Shown here: positions 25,892 through 36,510 of the stretch, piece after piece
Layout: each line of letters opens with the position of its first letter
How positions within the stretch are numbered: position 1 is the first letter of the stretch
The notes under the pieces: generated by a model
The model's database searches: none
Told to the model about the DNA's origin: nothing
What the model saw: the letters and a program-made list of their open reading frames with translations, nothing else
Translations under genes and position numbers: made by a program
Assembly: GCF_014198605.1 (NCBI RefSeq)
Contig: NZ_JACIHU010000014.1
Source of the DNA: Rhizobium etli_C
GTDB lineage: Bacteria > Pseudomonadota > Alphaproteobacteria > Rhizobiales > Rhizobiaceae
Strand: one strand, 5' to 3'
Length of the DNA stretch: 64,000 nt

Positions 25892-25919
25892 TGGCTTGGT
25901 CTGAGGCCGACAATTTATC

Positions 25920-26015
25920 TTATTGTAATTAGTGTTCTTTTTTTAGAGATAAATTTTGTTCGAATGAAAATAATGATTTTTTGTTGACATATTTACAATA
26001 ACGAGAGAACGATAG
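25920..26015 (+). promoter_or_regulatory. divergent promoter region with TTATTGTAA motifs
   Basis: TTATTGTAAT lies at 25920-25929 and TTTACAATAA at 25992-26001 in opposite orientation. The second directly follows a perfect -35 TTGACA (25984-25989), so a bound repressor would block the transporter promoter. A weak -10 lies near 26008-26013 (AACGAT). The surrounding 100 bases are strikingly AT-rich. Confidence 0.5.
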
Positions 26016-26081
26016 GCGACGGATTGTGCTGCGCCTGGCAGCGCAGGGAGAGCGCTGCCGATTTCACCTGGGAGGAATGCC

Positions 26082-27719
26082 ATGTCTTTTGATCAATCGG
26101 ATAAAACCAATCTATCGCGCCGCAACGCGCTGAAGCTCGGCCTTGCCGCCGGCGTCGGGCTGACCGTTTTCGGGATGAATGCCCGCATCGTGCTCGCCGA
26201 CGAAGGCCAGGTCCTGAAGGTCGCCCATCCGGCCTTTGACCAGGATTGGTCGCCGCTGCGCGGCGGCGGCAGAACGTTCCGCTGGAACTCGATCTGGTGG
26301 GCTTCACCGATGTATTTCGACAGTCAGGGCAATATCAAGCCCTACGTCTTCACCAGCTGGGAATCGGCCGACAACACAGTCTGGACCTTCAAGATCGACC
26401 CGAAGGCCGTCTTCTCCGACGGCAGCAAGATCACCTCGGCGGACGTCAAGGGATCGTGGGAAGTTGCCTCGATGCCGAACACCAAGAGCCAGCGCGCCGA
26501 CCAGGTGCTGAGCAAGGTCAAAGGCTATCCCGAAATCGCTGCCGGCTCGGGCAACGAGCTCACCGGTGTCGCGACACCAGACGAGGGGACCGTCGTCGTG
26601 ACGCTGGCCGCCGCCGATCCGATCTTCTTCATGCGTCTCGCCAACCACATCGCACCGATCACCAAGGCGTCGCAGTCGCGCGGCAGCGACGGCGAGGAGA
26701 TCATCGACTGGTACAAGCCGGAGAACAAGCCGGTCTTCTCCGGCCCCTTCAAGCTGACGGCCATTGATATCGATGCCGGCAAGATCACCTTCGAGCCGAA
26801 TGAGAACTTCTTTGGGCAGAAGCCGAAGCTTGCCCGCATCGACATCACCTCGATCGAGGACAATGTCACCGCCACGTCGCTGATCAAGTCGGGCGAGTTC
26901 AACGCCCATACCGAGCTCGTCACCTCGACGATCATCCAGGATCTCGGCCCGGAATTCTCGGCCGGCCCGCTGATCCCGACCAGCCAGCACTTCTGGTTCA
27001 ACATCTCCCGCGCGCCGATGGACGATCCGAAGGTCCGCCAGGCACTGATCATGGCGGTCGACCGCGACGGCCTGTTCAAGGCGTCCTATCCGGATGGGCC
27101 GCACAAGAAGGCCGATCAGATCCTCAATTCCGTTCCCGGCGCCGACAATTCCGGCTTCGAGGCCTTTCCCTATGATCCGGCAGCCGCAAAGAAGCTGCTT
27201 GCCGAATCGAGCTATGGCGGGCCCGAGCGCCTGCCGAAGATCCTCTTCGTCGGCATTTCGGCGCCGGCCATTCAGGCCGCCGCCCAGTTCATCGCCGAGC
27301 AGTGGCGCCAGAACCTCGGCATCACGGCCGTCGACATGAAGCCGCAGCAGGACTCCTATGCCGGTCCGGATCAAAACTCGGTCCAGATCTTCCGCGACGA
27401 CGTCGGCACCCGTGTTCCGGACGCCGTTTCCTATCTGACGGGCAGCATCGCGTCGACCTCGTCGAACGCGCAGAACAAGCTCGGCGGATACAAGAACGAC
27501 AAGGTCGACGGCGCCCTTGCCGAAGCGGCGACCAAGGCTGCGGATGATCCGCAGCGCGTTGCTCTCGCCCAGGAAGCCCAGAAGGCATTCCGCGAGGATT
27601 GGGCCTTCATTCCATGGTATTCTCAGGCGATGTCGCGCTGGGCCACCAAGGAGGTCAAGGGACTCGAGAAGAACCTCGACTGGCAGATCGCCGAACCTTG
27701 GAACATCTCCATCGGCTGA
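26082..27719 (+). CDS. ABC transporter substrate-binding protein, Dpp/Opp type, Tat-exported
   Basis: 545 residues, SBP family 5 (peptide/nickel/oligosaccharide group). The N-terminus carries a twin-arginine signal: SRRNALKLGLAAGVGLTVF, with cleavage near residue 40. The mature protein has family blocks such as YFDSQGNIKPYVFTSWE, NKPVFSGPFKLT and DPKVRQALIMAVDRDGL. Family 5 proteins bind peptides but also glycosides, opines and oligosaccharides. It is the first gene of the transporter operon and divergent from the DapA-like gene. A GGGAGGA site precedes the ATG. The ligand is unknown and is the key question for this locus. Confidence 0.92.
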   Translation: MSFDQSDKTNLSRRNALKLGLAAGVGLTVFGMNARIVLADEGQVLKVAHPAFDQDWSPLRGGGRTFRWNSIWWASPMYFDSQGNIKPYVFTSWESADNTVWTFKIDPKAVFSDGSKITSADVKGSWEVASMPNTKSQRADQVLSKVKGYPEIAAGSGNELTGVATPDEGTVVVTLAAADPIFFMRLANHIAPITKASQSRGSDGEEIIDWYKPENKPVFSGPFKLTAIDIDAGKITFEPNENFFGQKPKLARIDITSIEDNVTATSLIKSGEFNAHTELVTSTIIQDLGPEFSAGPLIPTSQHFWFNISRAPMDDPKVRQALIMAVDRDGLFKASYPDGPHKKADQILNSVPGADNSGFEAFPYDPAAAKKLLAESSYGGPERLPKILFVGISAPAIQAAAQFIAEQWRQNLGITAVDMKPQQDSYAGPDQNSVQIFRDDVGTRVPDAVSYLTGSIASTSSNAQNKLGGYKNDKVDGALAEAATKAADDPQRVALAQEAQKAFREDWAFIPWYSQAMSRWATKEVKGLEKNLDWQIAEPWNISIG

Positions 27720-27847
27720 TGGAGAATTATGGTTCCTGGCAATAAGCGCGCGAAGGCTGCAAGGCCTTCGCGCAAGTTTCAAGACGAAGAAATGCGATCT
27801 GCCTGGCTTTAGGACGGACCGCATCGAACAACAGGTGGGAGGTGGCC

Positions 27848-28804
27848 TTGCTGCGCTACGTGCTAACCCGGTTTGCCATCTGGATTCCGTCCGTTCTGGT
27901 GGTGATGCTGGCCGTTTACGCGCTGGCCTTCTATGGCGCCGGCGATCCGATCAAGCTGATCTTCCTGCGTGCGCCGGGCGACGTCGCCTATAATCCGCAG
28001 CGCATCGAAGCCATCCGTGAAAGTGCCGGCCTCAACCGGCCCTTCGTCGAGCAGTTCGGCCTTTACATCTGGAACCTGCTGCACGGCCAGTTCGGCAATT
28101 CGCTGACCTCGGGCCGCGCCGTCTGGGCGATGGTCTCGGCCGCGGCACCCGTCTCCTTCCAGCTTGCCCTCTGTTCCATCATTCTGACGGCCCTCGTTGC
28201 AATCCCGCTCGGCATGATCGCCGCGCTGAACCAGAATTCCCGCCTCGACTACGCCATTCTCGGCTCGGCGCTCTTCCTCTGGGCGATCCCGGCCTATGTC
28301 GCCGGGCCGCTGCTGATGGTCGGCCTGATCGTGCTCTTGCCGGGCGCCAGCGTGCCTTATGGCTGGGGCGGCATCCTCGATGTCCGCATCCTGCTGCCGC
28401 TGCTCGTGCTGTCCTTCCAGCCGATCGCCTTGATCGTGCGTCAGACCCGGGCCGCCGTCATCGAAGTGCTGTCGGAGGATTTCGTCCGCACCGCCCGCGC
28501 CAAGGGCGTGCCAGAGATCATCGTGGCGCTGCGCCATATCCTGCGGCCGGTGCTGACCCCTGTCGTCACGCAGCTCGGCCTGATCATGATTACCATCGTC
28601 AACGGAGCGATCTTCGTCGAACTGGTCTTCGGTCTGCCGGGGCTCGGCCGGCTGACGGTGCAGGCGCTGATCAATTCCGATTATCCCGTCATCCTGGCGA
28701 TCACGCTGATCGGATCGTTCCTGGTGATGGTCTCGAACCTGCTGGTGGACGTGCTCTATCCGCTGCTCGACCCCCGGGCCAATGATTCAAGAAGGAGCCG
28801 CTGA
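27848..28804 (+). CDS. Dpp/Opp-type ABC transporter permease 1
   Basis: 318 residues, DppB-like. The first helix (MLRYVLTRFAIWIPSVLVVMLAV, quoted in part as LRYVLTRFAIW) is followed by a periplasmic loop and five more helices. The cytoplasmic EAA loop is at about 215-235 (DFVRTARAKGVPE). I chose the TTG at 27848 because GGGAGG (27837-27842) is correctly spaced for it; the GTG at 27842 overlaps that site. It lies 128 bases after the binding-protein gene. Confidence 0.9.
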   Translation: MLRYVLTRFAIWIPSVLVVMLAVYALAFYGAGDPIKLIFLRAPGDVAYNPQRIEAIRESAGLNRPFVEQFGLYIWNLLHGQFGNSLTSGRAVWAMVSAAAPVSFQLALCSIILTALVAIPLGMIAALNQNSRLDYAILGSALFLWAIPAYVAGPLLMVGLIVLLPGASVPYGWGGILDVRILLPLLVLSFQPIALIVRQTRAAVIEVLSEDFVRTARAKGVPEIIVALRHILRPVLTPVVTQLGLIMITIVNGAIFVELVFGLPGLGRLTVQALINSDYPVILAITLIGSFLVMVSNLLVDVLYPLLDPRANDSRRSR

Positions 28805-28806
28805 CC

Positions 28807-29762
28807 ATGTCCGCAATCCCTCTTTCCTCCACCGGGACCATCGAGGAACCGCCGGTCAGCCTGTGGCGCGATGCCTGGTTTCGGCTGCGGCGCAACAAGC
28901 TCGCGATCTTTGGCCTCATCGTCGTCCTGATCCTCGCCTTCACGGCGGTCTTCGGACCGTATCTCACGCCTTACGACTATCTGAGCCAGGATCTCAATGC
29001 CCGCAACGCGCTGCCGTCGCTGAGCCATCTCTTCGGCACCGACGACCTCGGCCGTGACGTCTTCAGCCGCGTGGTGTTCGGCACGCGGACCGCTTTCCTC
29101 GTTGCCGTCATCGTCACCTTCTTCGCGGTGTTGATCGGGCTGACGCTCGGTGCCGTGGCCGGTTTCTTCGGCAATCCCTTCGACCGCGCCATCATGTGGC
29201 TGACCGACGTGACGATGTCGGTTCCCAACCTGCTGCTCGTCGTCGTCATCAACGCCTCGCTGAAATCGCCGATCACCCGCTGGATGGAGGCGCGCTACCT
29301 CGAGACCCTCAATCCCTTCTACCGCCAGACGATATGGGTGGATTTCATCCTCGTCTTCGGGTCGATGGCGCTGATCTCCTGGCCGCCATACGCGCGCCTG
29401 GTGCGCGCCCAGGTGCTGTCGATCCGCAGCCGGCCCTATATCACCGCCGCCCAGGCGCTCGGCCTGTCGAACTGGGTCATCATCAAGCGTTATGTGGTGC
29501 CGAATGCGCTCGGGCCGCTGATCGTCTCGGTCAGCGCGGGCCTCGGCACGGCGATGGTGCTGGAAAGCGCCTTCAGCTTCCTCGGCGTCGGGGTCAACCC
29601 GCCGACGCCGAGCTGGGGCAACATGATCTCGGACGGCCTGCGCGTCTGGCAGCATTATCCGCATCTTCTCGCCGCTCCGGCGGCCGTGCTCGGCCTTGCC
29701 TCGGTTGCCTTCAGCTTCCTCGGCGACGGCCTCAACGACGCGCTCAACCCGCGGGGCAGCAA

Positions 29763-29766
<4 letters not shown>
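28807..29766 (+). CDS. Dpp/Opp-type ABC transporter permease 2
   Basis: 319 residues, DppC-like, with the usual N-terminal segment before helix 1 (RDAWFRLRRNKLAIFGLIVV). The family motif HLFGTDDLGRDVFSRVVFGTR is quoted in part as GTDDLGRDVFSR, at about residue 80. The EAA loop reads YITAAQALGLSNW near 215. It starts 2 bases after permease 1 and its stop overlaps the next ATPase start (ATGA). It forms a heterodimeric channel with permease 1. Confidence 0.92.
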
Positions 29767-30769
<1,003 letters not shown>

Positions 30770-30770
<1 letters not shown>

Positions 30771-31762
30771 TGGCTGCGCAACCGCTGCTCAAGGTCGAAA
30801 ATCTGGTCAAGCATTTCCACGTCAAGCTCGGCGCCTTCGGCGAACGCTCGGCAACTGTCTATGCGCTCGACAATGTCGATCTCGACATCATGGAAGGCGA
30901 AACGCTGAGCCTCGTCGGCGAATCCGGCTGCGGCAAATCGACGACCGGCTTCACCATCCTCAACCTCTACAAGGCGACCAGCGGCAGGGTGGTCTACAAG
31001 GGCCAGGATCTCGCCAAACTTGATGAAAAGCAGATGCGGCCGTTCCGCCGCGACCTGCAGATCGTCTTCCAGGACCCCTATTCGACGCTCAATCCGCGCA
31101 TGACGGTGAGCGAGGCGATCGGCGAGCCGATCCTCTTTCACAAGCTGTGCACCAAGGCCGAGCTCAAGGAGAGGGTGGCGACGCTGCTCACCGATGTCGG
31201 CCTGCCGACACGGTTTGCCCAGCGTTACCCGCATGAGCTTTCCGGCGGCCAGCGTCAGCGCGTCGTCATCGCCCGGGCGCTCGCCTGCCAGCCGAAATTC
31301 ATCGTCTGCGACGAGGCGATCTCGGCGCTCGACGTGTCGATCCAGGCGCAGATCATCAACCTGCTGCTCGATCTGCAGGAGAAATACGGCCTGACCTATC
31401 TTTTCATCGCCCATGACCTTGCCGTGGTGCGCCATATCAGCACCCGCGTCGGCGTCATGTATCTCGGGCGGCTCGCCGAACTCGCGACCCGCGAGGAACT
31501 CTTCGACAACCCGCTGCATCCCTATACCAGGGCGCTGCTGTCGGCCGTTCCGGAGACCGATCCGGAGCACGAGCGCACCCGTCAACGCCAGATCCTGCAG
31601 GGCGACGTGCCGAGCCCGTTGAACCCGCCTTCCGGCTGCCGTTTCCACACGCGCTGCCCGATCGCCATGGATGTTTGCAGCAAGGTCATTCCTGTCTGGA
31701 AGGAGGCCGAGCCCGGCCACCTCGTCGCCTGCCACGCCGTCAATACGGGTGAGATCGCATGA
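30770..31762 (+). CDS. Dpp/Opp-type ABC transporter ATPase 2 (DppF-like)
   Basis: 330 residues. Walker A GESGCGKST is near residue 50, followed by VFQDPYSTLNPRMTV. The signature is LSGGQRQR, Walker B is FIVCDEAISALD and the H-loop reads FIAHDLAVVRHIS. The C-terminal cysteine-containing extension (GCRFHTRCP) is present. The ATG at 30770 overlaps the previous TGA; a GTG one codon earlier is possible. Its own stop overlaps the start of the DUF1537 kinase, so transport and phosphorylation are translationally coupled. Confidence 0.92.
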
Positions 31763-32823
31763 CGCTGAAGGCCGCGATCATCGCCGACGATCTGACGGGG
31801 GCGCTCGATACCGGCACCCCCTTCGTCGCGGCCGGCCTCTCGGTCGCGGTTGCCGTCGATGTCGGAGCGGCGCAGGATGCGATCGCCACCGGCTGCGATG
31901 TAGTCGTCGTCAATACCGCCTCGCGCGCCCTTGGCGAGCGCGATGCCGCCGAAAGGGTGCGATCGGCGGCGAAGGTGTTTCAGGACGTGAAGCCTGACGT
32001 CGTCATCAAGAAGATCGACTCCCGGCTGAAGGGCAATGTCGCGGCCGAAAGCCTGGCGCTTGCGGATGCGCTCGGCCTGAAGAATATCCTCGTGGCGCCT
32101 GCCATTCCCGATCAGGAGCGCCTGACCTACCGGGGCTGCGTCGTCGGCCGCGGCGTCAACAAGCCGTTGCCGATCGCCGATCTGTTCGAGAGCCGCGCGG
32201 ACAATGTTGTCGTAGCCGATGCCGAGGACGATGCCGATCTCGATCAGATCGTCGCGGGTCATGTCTGGCTGACGACGCTCGGCGTCGGTGCGCGCGGCCT
32301 CGGTGCGGCATTCGCCCGCCGGCTCGGCGAAACCGGGCGGCGGCCGGTGACGGAATTTACGCCGACCCCCCGCACGCTGTTTGCCTTCGGTTCGCGCGAT
32401 CCGATCACCGCCGCCCAGATGAACCGGCTTGAAGCCTCCGGCGCCTTGCGCGTGGTGGTGGACGCGCCGATGGGGCAGATCGAATGCGGGGAGGGCCTTG
32501 CCCTGCCGGTGCTGCTGCGCTGCACCGGTGACATGACGGCCGATGCGGCGCTCGTCGCGAGCGACTTTGCGGCCGGTGTCAAAAGGGTGATCGACGATAC
32601 GAGGCCCGATATGCTGATGGTCGGCGGTGGCGATACGGCGCTGGCAATCCTCCACGCGCTTGACGTGAAGGTGCTCACGCCGAAGGGCGAAATCGAGGTC
32701 GGCATTCCCTGGTTCGATGTGACGGCCGCCGACGGGCGGCCTTTTCGGTGCGCCGTCAAGTCAGGGGGCTTCGGCAATTCCGATAGTTTGCTAAGACTGG
32801 TTCTTCGGAATCAGGCGGCCTAG
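31759..32823 (+). CDS. DUF1537 four-carbon acid sugar kinase
   Basis: 354 residues, somewhat shorter than usual (about 400-430). The N-terminal domain opens with IADDLTGALDTG (residues 8-19) and has KKIDSRLKGN near residue 84. The C-terminal nucleotide-binding domain has GGGDTALAIL and KSGGFGNSD. Characterised members phosphorylate threonate or erythronate at C4. The product would be the substrate of the PdxA2 enzyme encoded at 21149, which makes a two-step route to DHAP. Its ATG overlaps the last transporter ATPase gene. The stop codon lies in the palindromic repeat at 32822. Confidence 0.9.
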   Translation: MTLKAAIIADDLTGALDTGTPFVAAGLSVAVAVDVGAAQDAIATGCDVVVVNTASRALGERDAAERVRSAAKVFQDVKPDVVIKKIDSRLKGNVAAESLALADALGLKNILVAPAIPDQERLTYRGCVVGRGVNKPLPIADLFESRADNVVVADAEDDADLDQIVAGHVWLTTLGVGARGLGAAFARRLGETGRRPVTEFTPTPRTLFAFGSRDPITAAQMNRLEASGALRVVVDAPMGQIECGEGLALPVLLRCTGDMTADAALVASDFAAGVKRVIDDTRPDMLMVGGGDTALAILHALDVKVLTPKGEIEVGIPWFDVTAADGRPFRCAVKSGGFGNSDSLLRLVLRNQAA

Positions 32824-32900
32824 AACAGGATGTTCTCAATTCAAAGAGTTAGAGCATGATGTCGCCCGAAAACCGCTCACACTTTTCGGCATCAATGCTA
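32822..32900. repeat. Rhizobium-type intergenic palindromic repeat (copy 2)
   Basis: It shares AGAACAGGAT and the block AAAGAGTTAGAGCATGATG...CGAAAACCGCTCACACTTTTCGGCATCA with 9751-9860 (shown here in shortened form). The first palindrome is largely lost; CCGAAAA/TTTTCGG and GATG/CATC arms remain. The element supplies the TAG stop codon of the DUF1537 gene and separates it from the GntR gene. Confidence 0.85.
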
Positions 32901-32922
32901 AGATGCCGTCGGGGAGAATGAC

Positions 32923-33687
32923 GTGACTGAAGCGAATGGCGAATCTTTGAACGCGGAAGCCGGCCCGCCGGGCAAGCCCGAACGCGGCAAGGCCGTCAAG
33001 CTGGTCGATCGCGTCTTCGACCAGTTGCTCGAGCGGATCCGCGGCGGAAACTATCCGCCGGATTCACGCCTTCCCGGCGAACACGAACTAGCCTCGATGC
33101 TCGGTGTTTCCCGGCCGATCGTCCGCGATGCGCTGGCGCGCCTGCGCGACCAGGGCATGGTCTATGCCCGCCAGGGAGCCGGCACCTTCGTCAGCGCCCA
33201 TGGCTCGCCGACGGCCCAGCTTGCCTATTCGCCTGTTAAGACCATCGCCGATATTCAGCGCTGCTACGAATTCCGCCTGACCATCGAGCCGGCCGCCGCC
33301 TATTTCGCCGCCAAGCGCCGCAATGAGCAGGCGATCCAGAAGATCGCCAGCGCCCTTGCGGATCTGCGCGAGGCGACCAGCCATCAGCTTCACCGCACCG
33401 ACGCCGATTTCATCTTCCATCGCGCCGTGACCGAGGCTGCCAACAACCATTATTACACTGCCTCGATCGATGCATTGAAAGCGCATATCGCCGTCGGCAT
33501 GCATCTTCACGGCCTCTCCCTGCTCGGCCCCCGCCTGGGGCTGGAACAGGTCTACGAAGAGCATAACGCCATCTACAAGGCGATCGCCGATGGCCGGGCC
33601 GACGATGCGCAAAGGCTGATGAAGGCACATCTCGAAGGCTCCCGGGACCGTCTGTTTGAGGGGAGGGTGCTCGACTTGTCCTTCTGA
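32923..33687 (+). CDS. GntR-family (FadR/FCD) transcriptional regulator
   Basis: 254 residues with a GTG start preceded by GGGGAGA. The winged HTH is at about residues 28-95 (LPGEHELASMLGVSRPIVRDALARL) and ends in YARQGAGTFVS. The C-terminal FCD domain has the metal-binding pattern with conserved His residues (FIFHRAV, HNAIYKAI). It follows the transporter/kinase operon and is the only regulator in the locus. It most likely represses both arms and responds to a pathway acid. The candidate operators at 25873 and 25920-26001 have not been tied to it experimentally. Confidence 0.9.
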   Translation: MTEANGESLNAEAGPPGKPERGKAVKLVDRVFDQLLERIRGGNYPPDSRLPGEHELASMLGVSRPIVRDALARLRDQGMVYARQGAGTFVSAHGSPTAQLAYSPVKTIADIQRCYEFRLTIEPAAAYFAAKRRNEQAIQKIASALADLREATSHQLHRTDADFIFHRAVTEAANNHYYTASIDALKAHIAVGMHLHGLSLLGPRLGLEQVYEEHNAIYKAIADGRADDAQRLMKAHLEGSRDRLFEGRVLDLSF

Positions 33688-33819
33688 AGGGCATGGGGAG
33701 CGGGTTTGCCCCGAACGATGCATGGCGCAGATCGTGGCCTGCCGCCGCGGCGCGGGGTCGTCGTAGCGGGTCCGGCACAGAGCTTTGGTAGGCCGACGGA
33801 CTGATGATCGCTCGGTACG

Positions 33820-34089
33820 CTATGGTCTGAGGTGACCCCAGGACGAATCCCACACAACGTCTTCGACAAGATCGACGAAGATCGGTGCACCGTTGGTGTC
33901 GCGATGGGTTTCAGCCAGCCTGATGGCTGCTTCAGGTTCCATTTCCTCGCCGGGAAAGATCGTATCGTCGTGGTGCGTGTCTGCGACCTTGCTGACATAT
34001 CCCCTGATCTGGTTTCCCGATCGATAGAGCTTGACGATCAGCGACCCGGCCGGGACGGGGCCTGGGGAATAGCTGACATATTCAGGCAT
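33820..34089 (-). CDS. conserved hypothetical protein, probable stress gene
   Basis: An 89-residue acidic protein starting MPEYVSYSPGPVPAGSLIVKLYRSGNQIRG (quoted in part) with an internal GYVSKVADTHHDDTIFPGEE. It is mostly beta-strand in character, without signal peptide or membrane segment. The ATG at 34089 has a strong GAGGAGGCGGC site. A GGAAC-N16-AGTT promoter lies about 118 bases upstream on the same strand. I recognise no named family, though similar small proteins are common in rhizobia. Confidence 0.75.
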   Translation of the reverse strand: MPEYVSYSPGPVPAGSLIVKLYRSGNQIRGYVSKVADTHHDDTIFPGEEMEPEAAIRLAETHRDTNGAPIFVDLVEDVVWDSSWGHLRP

Positions 34090-34206
34090 ATCTGCCGCCT
34101 CCTCATTCGGCTTCGTACCAGTGCGCCGGGTGCTGATTTCGCGGCGCCTCCGCGTGAGGCGATAACAAAATGCTTCACATGGATCTGCTGGGGTGATCAA
34201 CCACGA

Positions 34207-34231
34207 AACTTGCGGATGCGCAGAGAGTTCC
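34207..34231 (-). promoter_or_regulatory. EcfG/RpoE2-type stress promoter
   Basis: On the minus strand GGAAC (34231-34227) and AGTT (34210-34207) are separated by 16 bases, one mismatch from consensus. It faces the small gene at 34089. Confidence 0.6.
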
Positions 34232-34263
34232 CGCTCTATCGCGTCGATCGATTCCCCTTCGCT

Positions 34264-36246
34264 CTAGAAACCGAAGGGGAAGGTCTCCTGATCGCCCGTA
34301 CCAGACTGCCGAGCGATGAGTGGCGAAAGCGCGCGCGTTTCATCGAACCAGAGGAAGGCGTCGTACTGCCGCGACAGCGATGCCGACATGTAGTGGCTCA
34401 GCCGTTCGGTTTCCGGCCTGTAGATCACCCCTATGAAGCGCTGGAGCCGCTGTTCGACAAGGCTTGCATGCAATTCCTCATCGGCCCTGAGGTCGAGAAG
34501 AAATCGCGGCTTTGCCGTGTCGTGACATAAACGCTCGCAGCTCTGCGGGAGCGACGGGTTCATCTGTTTCGCCTCCGCCTGCCCGTCCCAATCGTCAGCG
34601 GCGATTACCTCGCCGCAATGTGTTCCCAGCCCTACGAGGCTTGTCATCTCGTTGAAGCGCTGCCGGCATAGCTGACCGAGGCTCAGTTCGTCACGGGCGG
34701 TTGCCATATCCGTGTAGCGGGCGTCGCCGATGTGGGAGTTGTGAGCCCATATGATGATCTTTGCCGCCGGTCCGTGAAAGTCGAGAAGATGTTCGACGGT
34801 GTCGGCCATATAGGTGTCGCGCAGGTTCCAGGCCTGCGCACCGCCATAATACATAATGCGATAATATCGTTCGGCGGCGGCGAGCAGTCTTGCGGACTGG
34901 ACGGCGTTTAGAAAATCATCGTCATCTGAGGCCGCATCGTCCAGCGATCGCGTCAAAAGCTCCGTGCATTGCTTGAGCACCGCATCCTCGCATGATCGAT
35001 AGGCTTCGGTCAGCACGGCCCGACCATAGGTCGCGGGATTGCTCTGCCAGGGACTGAGGCAGCTATAGCGCTCCTTGGCAATCTTGGCGGTTTCCGGGCT
35101 GACATTTTCGAGATAGTCGAGGACGGAGCGGATCGACCCCGACATATTATAGAGATCCAGGCCGTAAAATCGCACCAGAGCCTTGTGCGACGCTTTGCGC
35201 CGTTCGTTTTCCTCCTTCATCCAGCCGACGAACCGCGAAAACTCCCGGTTCCGCCACATCCACTTGGGAAAGCGGCCGAACGGCTGTCTGTCTCCCGGTG
35301 CCCGACCATTTATCCAGTGGTCAATGGCGGCCGCATCCGGCCAATCCGCTTCGACTGCAATGAGATTGAATCCGTGATGATCGATAAGATGCCGGCTGAT
35401 GGCAGCCCGCGTCTCATAAAATTCGGCGGTGCCATGGGTGGATTCGCCAAGCAAAACGATGCGGCTGTCGGCAAAACGATCAAAAAGGGCGGCAAAGCCC
35501 TTGTCGTCGATCGAGGAAAATTCTTCAGCCGCGGCCGAGATGAGTTTGCTGTATGTTTCCTCTGTGCGCGCTGACGGGGCTGTCGCCGTATACATCGGAT
35601 GGGCTGTGGTCCAGGCATCCTCGCCGATCAGCGGGACGAAAAGGACGCCGCCCAGATCCTCCTCCTCGAAGGTGGATGCCCCCGTGCGCGTGATGCGTTT
35701 CAGGCGCTGTTCGTCGCTGCGGCCGACCGGGATGATGAGCCGCCCACCGAGATCCAGCTGCTCCTTCAGGGCAGTGGGCACCTCGGGTGCGCCGGCGGAA
35801 ACGATAATCGCGTCGAAAGGAGCGGCGTTCGCCCAGCCCTTGCTGCCGTCGCCCACCCGGACGTCGATATTGCCGTACCCCAGCTTTTCAAACCGTTCTC
35901 TGGCTTGAAGCGCCAGCCGTTCATGGCGTTCGATGGTATAGACGTGCCTGGCGATCCGGCTGAGCAGGGCCGAGGCGTAGCCGGAACCGGTTCCGACCTC
36001 GAGCACTTTGTCGCCCGCACCCAGATGGGCCTTCTCGATCATCAGAGCGACGATGAAAGGCTGCGAGATCGTCTGACCCTCGCCGATCGACAAGGGCGCA
36101 TCCTCATAGGCGAATTCCTCGAAGCCCGGATCGACGAATTTCTCGCGCGGCACTATGCGCATCGCCCTGGTGACGCTTTCATCGCGAATGCCGCGACGCA
36201 CCACATGGTGTTCCACCATGTGGTCTCGCATGCGGTTCATATCCAT
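34264..36246 (-). CDS. protein-L-isoaspartate methyltransferase fused to erythromycin esterase domain
   Basis: 660 residues in two domains. Residues 1-205 are a PCMT: MRDHMVEHHVVRRGIRD, EDAPLSIGEGQTISQPFIVA (quoted within limits) and SAM-binding LEVGTGSGYASALL. They would repair isoaspartyl residues in aged proteins. Residues about 235-655 are an erythromycin-esterase-like domain: LLGESTHGTAEFYETRA, EADWPDA, IIWAHNSHIGDAR. The ATG at 36246 follows a perfect GGAGGTGAT site. A GGAAC/TGTT stress promoter candidate is upstream (36271-36296). There is no stop or frameshift between the domains, so the fusion is real. The esterase-domain substrate is unknown. Confidence 0.9.
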   Translation of the reverse strand: MDMNRMRDHMVEHHVVRRGIRDESVTRAMRIVPREKFVDPGFEEFAYEDAPLSIGEGQTISQPFIVALMIEKAHLGAGDKVLEVGTGSGYASALLSRIARHVYTIERHERLALQARERFEKLGYGNIDVRVGDGSKGWANAAPFDAIIVSAGAPEVPTALKEQLDLGGRLIIPVGRSDEQRLKRITRTGASTFEEEDLGGVLFVPLIGEDAWTTAHPMYTATAPSARTEETYSKLISAAAEEFSSIDDKGFAALFDRFADSRIVLLGESTHGTAEFYETRAAISRHLIDHHGFNLIAVEADWPDAAAIDHWINGRAPGDRQPFGRFPKWMWRNREFSRFVGWMKEENERRKASHKALVRFYGLDLYNMSGSIRSVLDYLENVSPETAKIAKERYSCLSPWQSNPATYGRAVLTEAYRSCEDAVLKQCTELLTRSLDDAASDDDDFLNAVQSARLLAAAERYYRIMYYGGAQAWNLRDTYMADTVEHLLDFHGPAAKIIIWAHNSHIGDARYTDMATARDELSLGQLCRQRFNEMTSLVGLGTHCGEVIAADDWDGQAEAKQMNPSLPQSCERLCHDTAKPRFLLDLRADEELHASLVEQRLQRFIGVIYRPETERLSHYMSASLSRQYDAFLWFDETRALSPLIARQSGTGDQETFPFGF

Positions 36247-36270
36247 GGGATCACCTCCGCTCCAGGAGAA

Positions 36271-36296
36271 AACAGCCGAAAGCAGGTGGTTGTTCC
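36271..36296 (-). promoter_or_regulatory. possible EcfG/RpoE2 promoter of the methyltransferase fusion
   Basis: On the minus strand GGAAC (36296-36292) is followed after 17 bases by TGTT (36274-36271), i.e. GGAAC-N19-TT. This fits the looser S. meliloti RpoE2 spacing. It starts 25 bases before the start codon, so the leader would be short. Confidence 0.4.
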
Positions 36297-36510
36297 GAAG
36301 CAGCGGCACCGTTGGCTTGGGTTCGTTTGTCGCCACGGTTTTCCCACGCACCGCATCGCTGCGCCCGTCAGCACGGCATCGATTTCCGACACGCGCCGGA
36401 GGCGGTATCGAACGTCTCGGCGCTGTCCGGCGGATCGCGGACCATTTGATGATCCGAGTGGAGCGCCGGCTAAAGCGGGAATCTGCGATCAATTTGCGAC
36501 GTGCAGCAGC

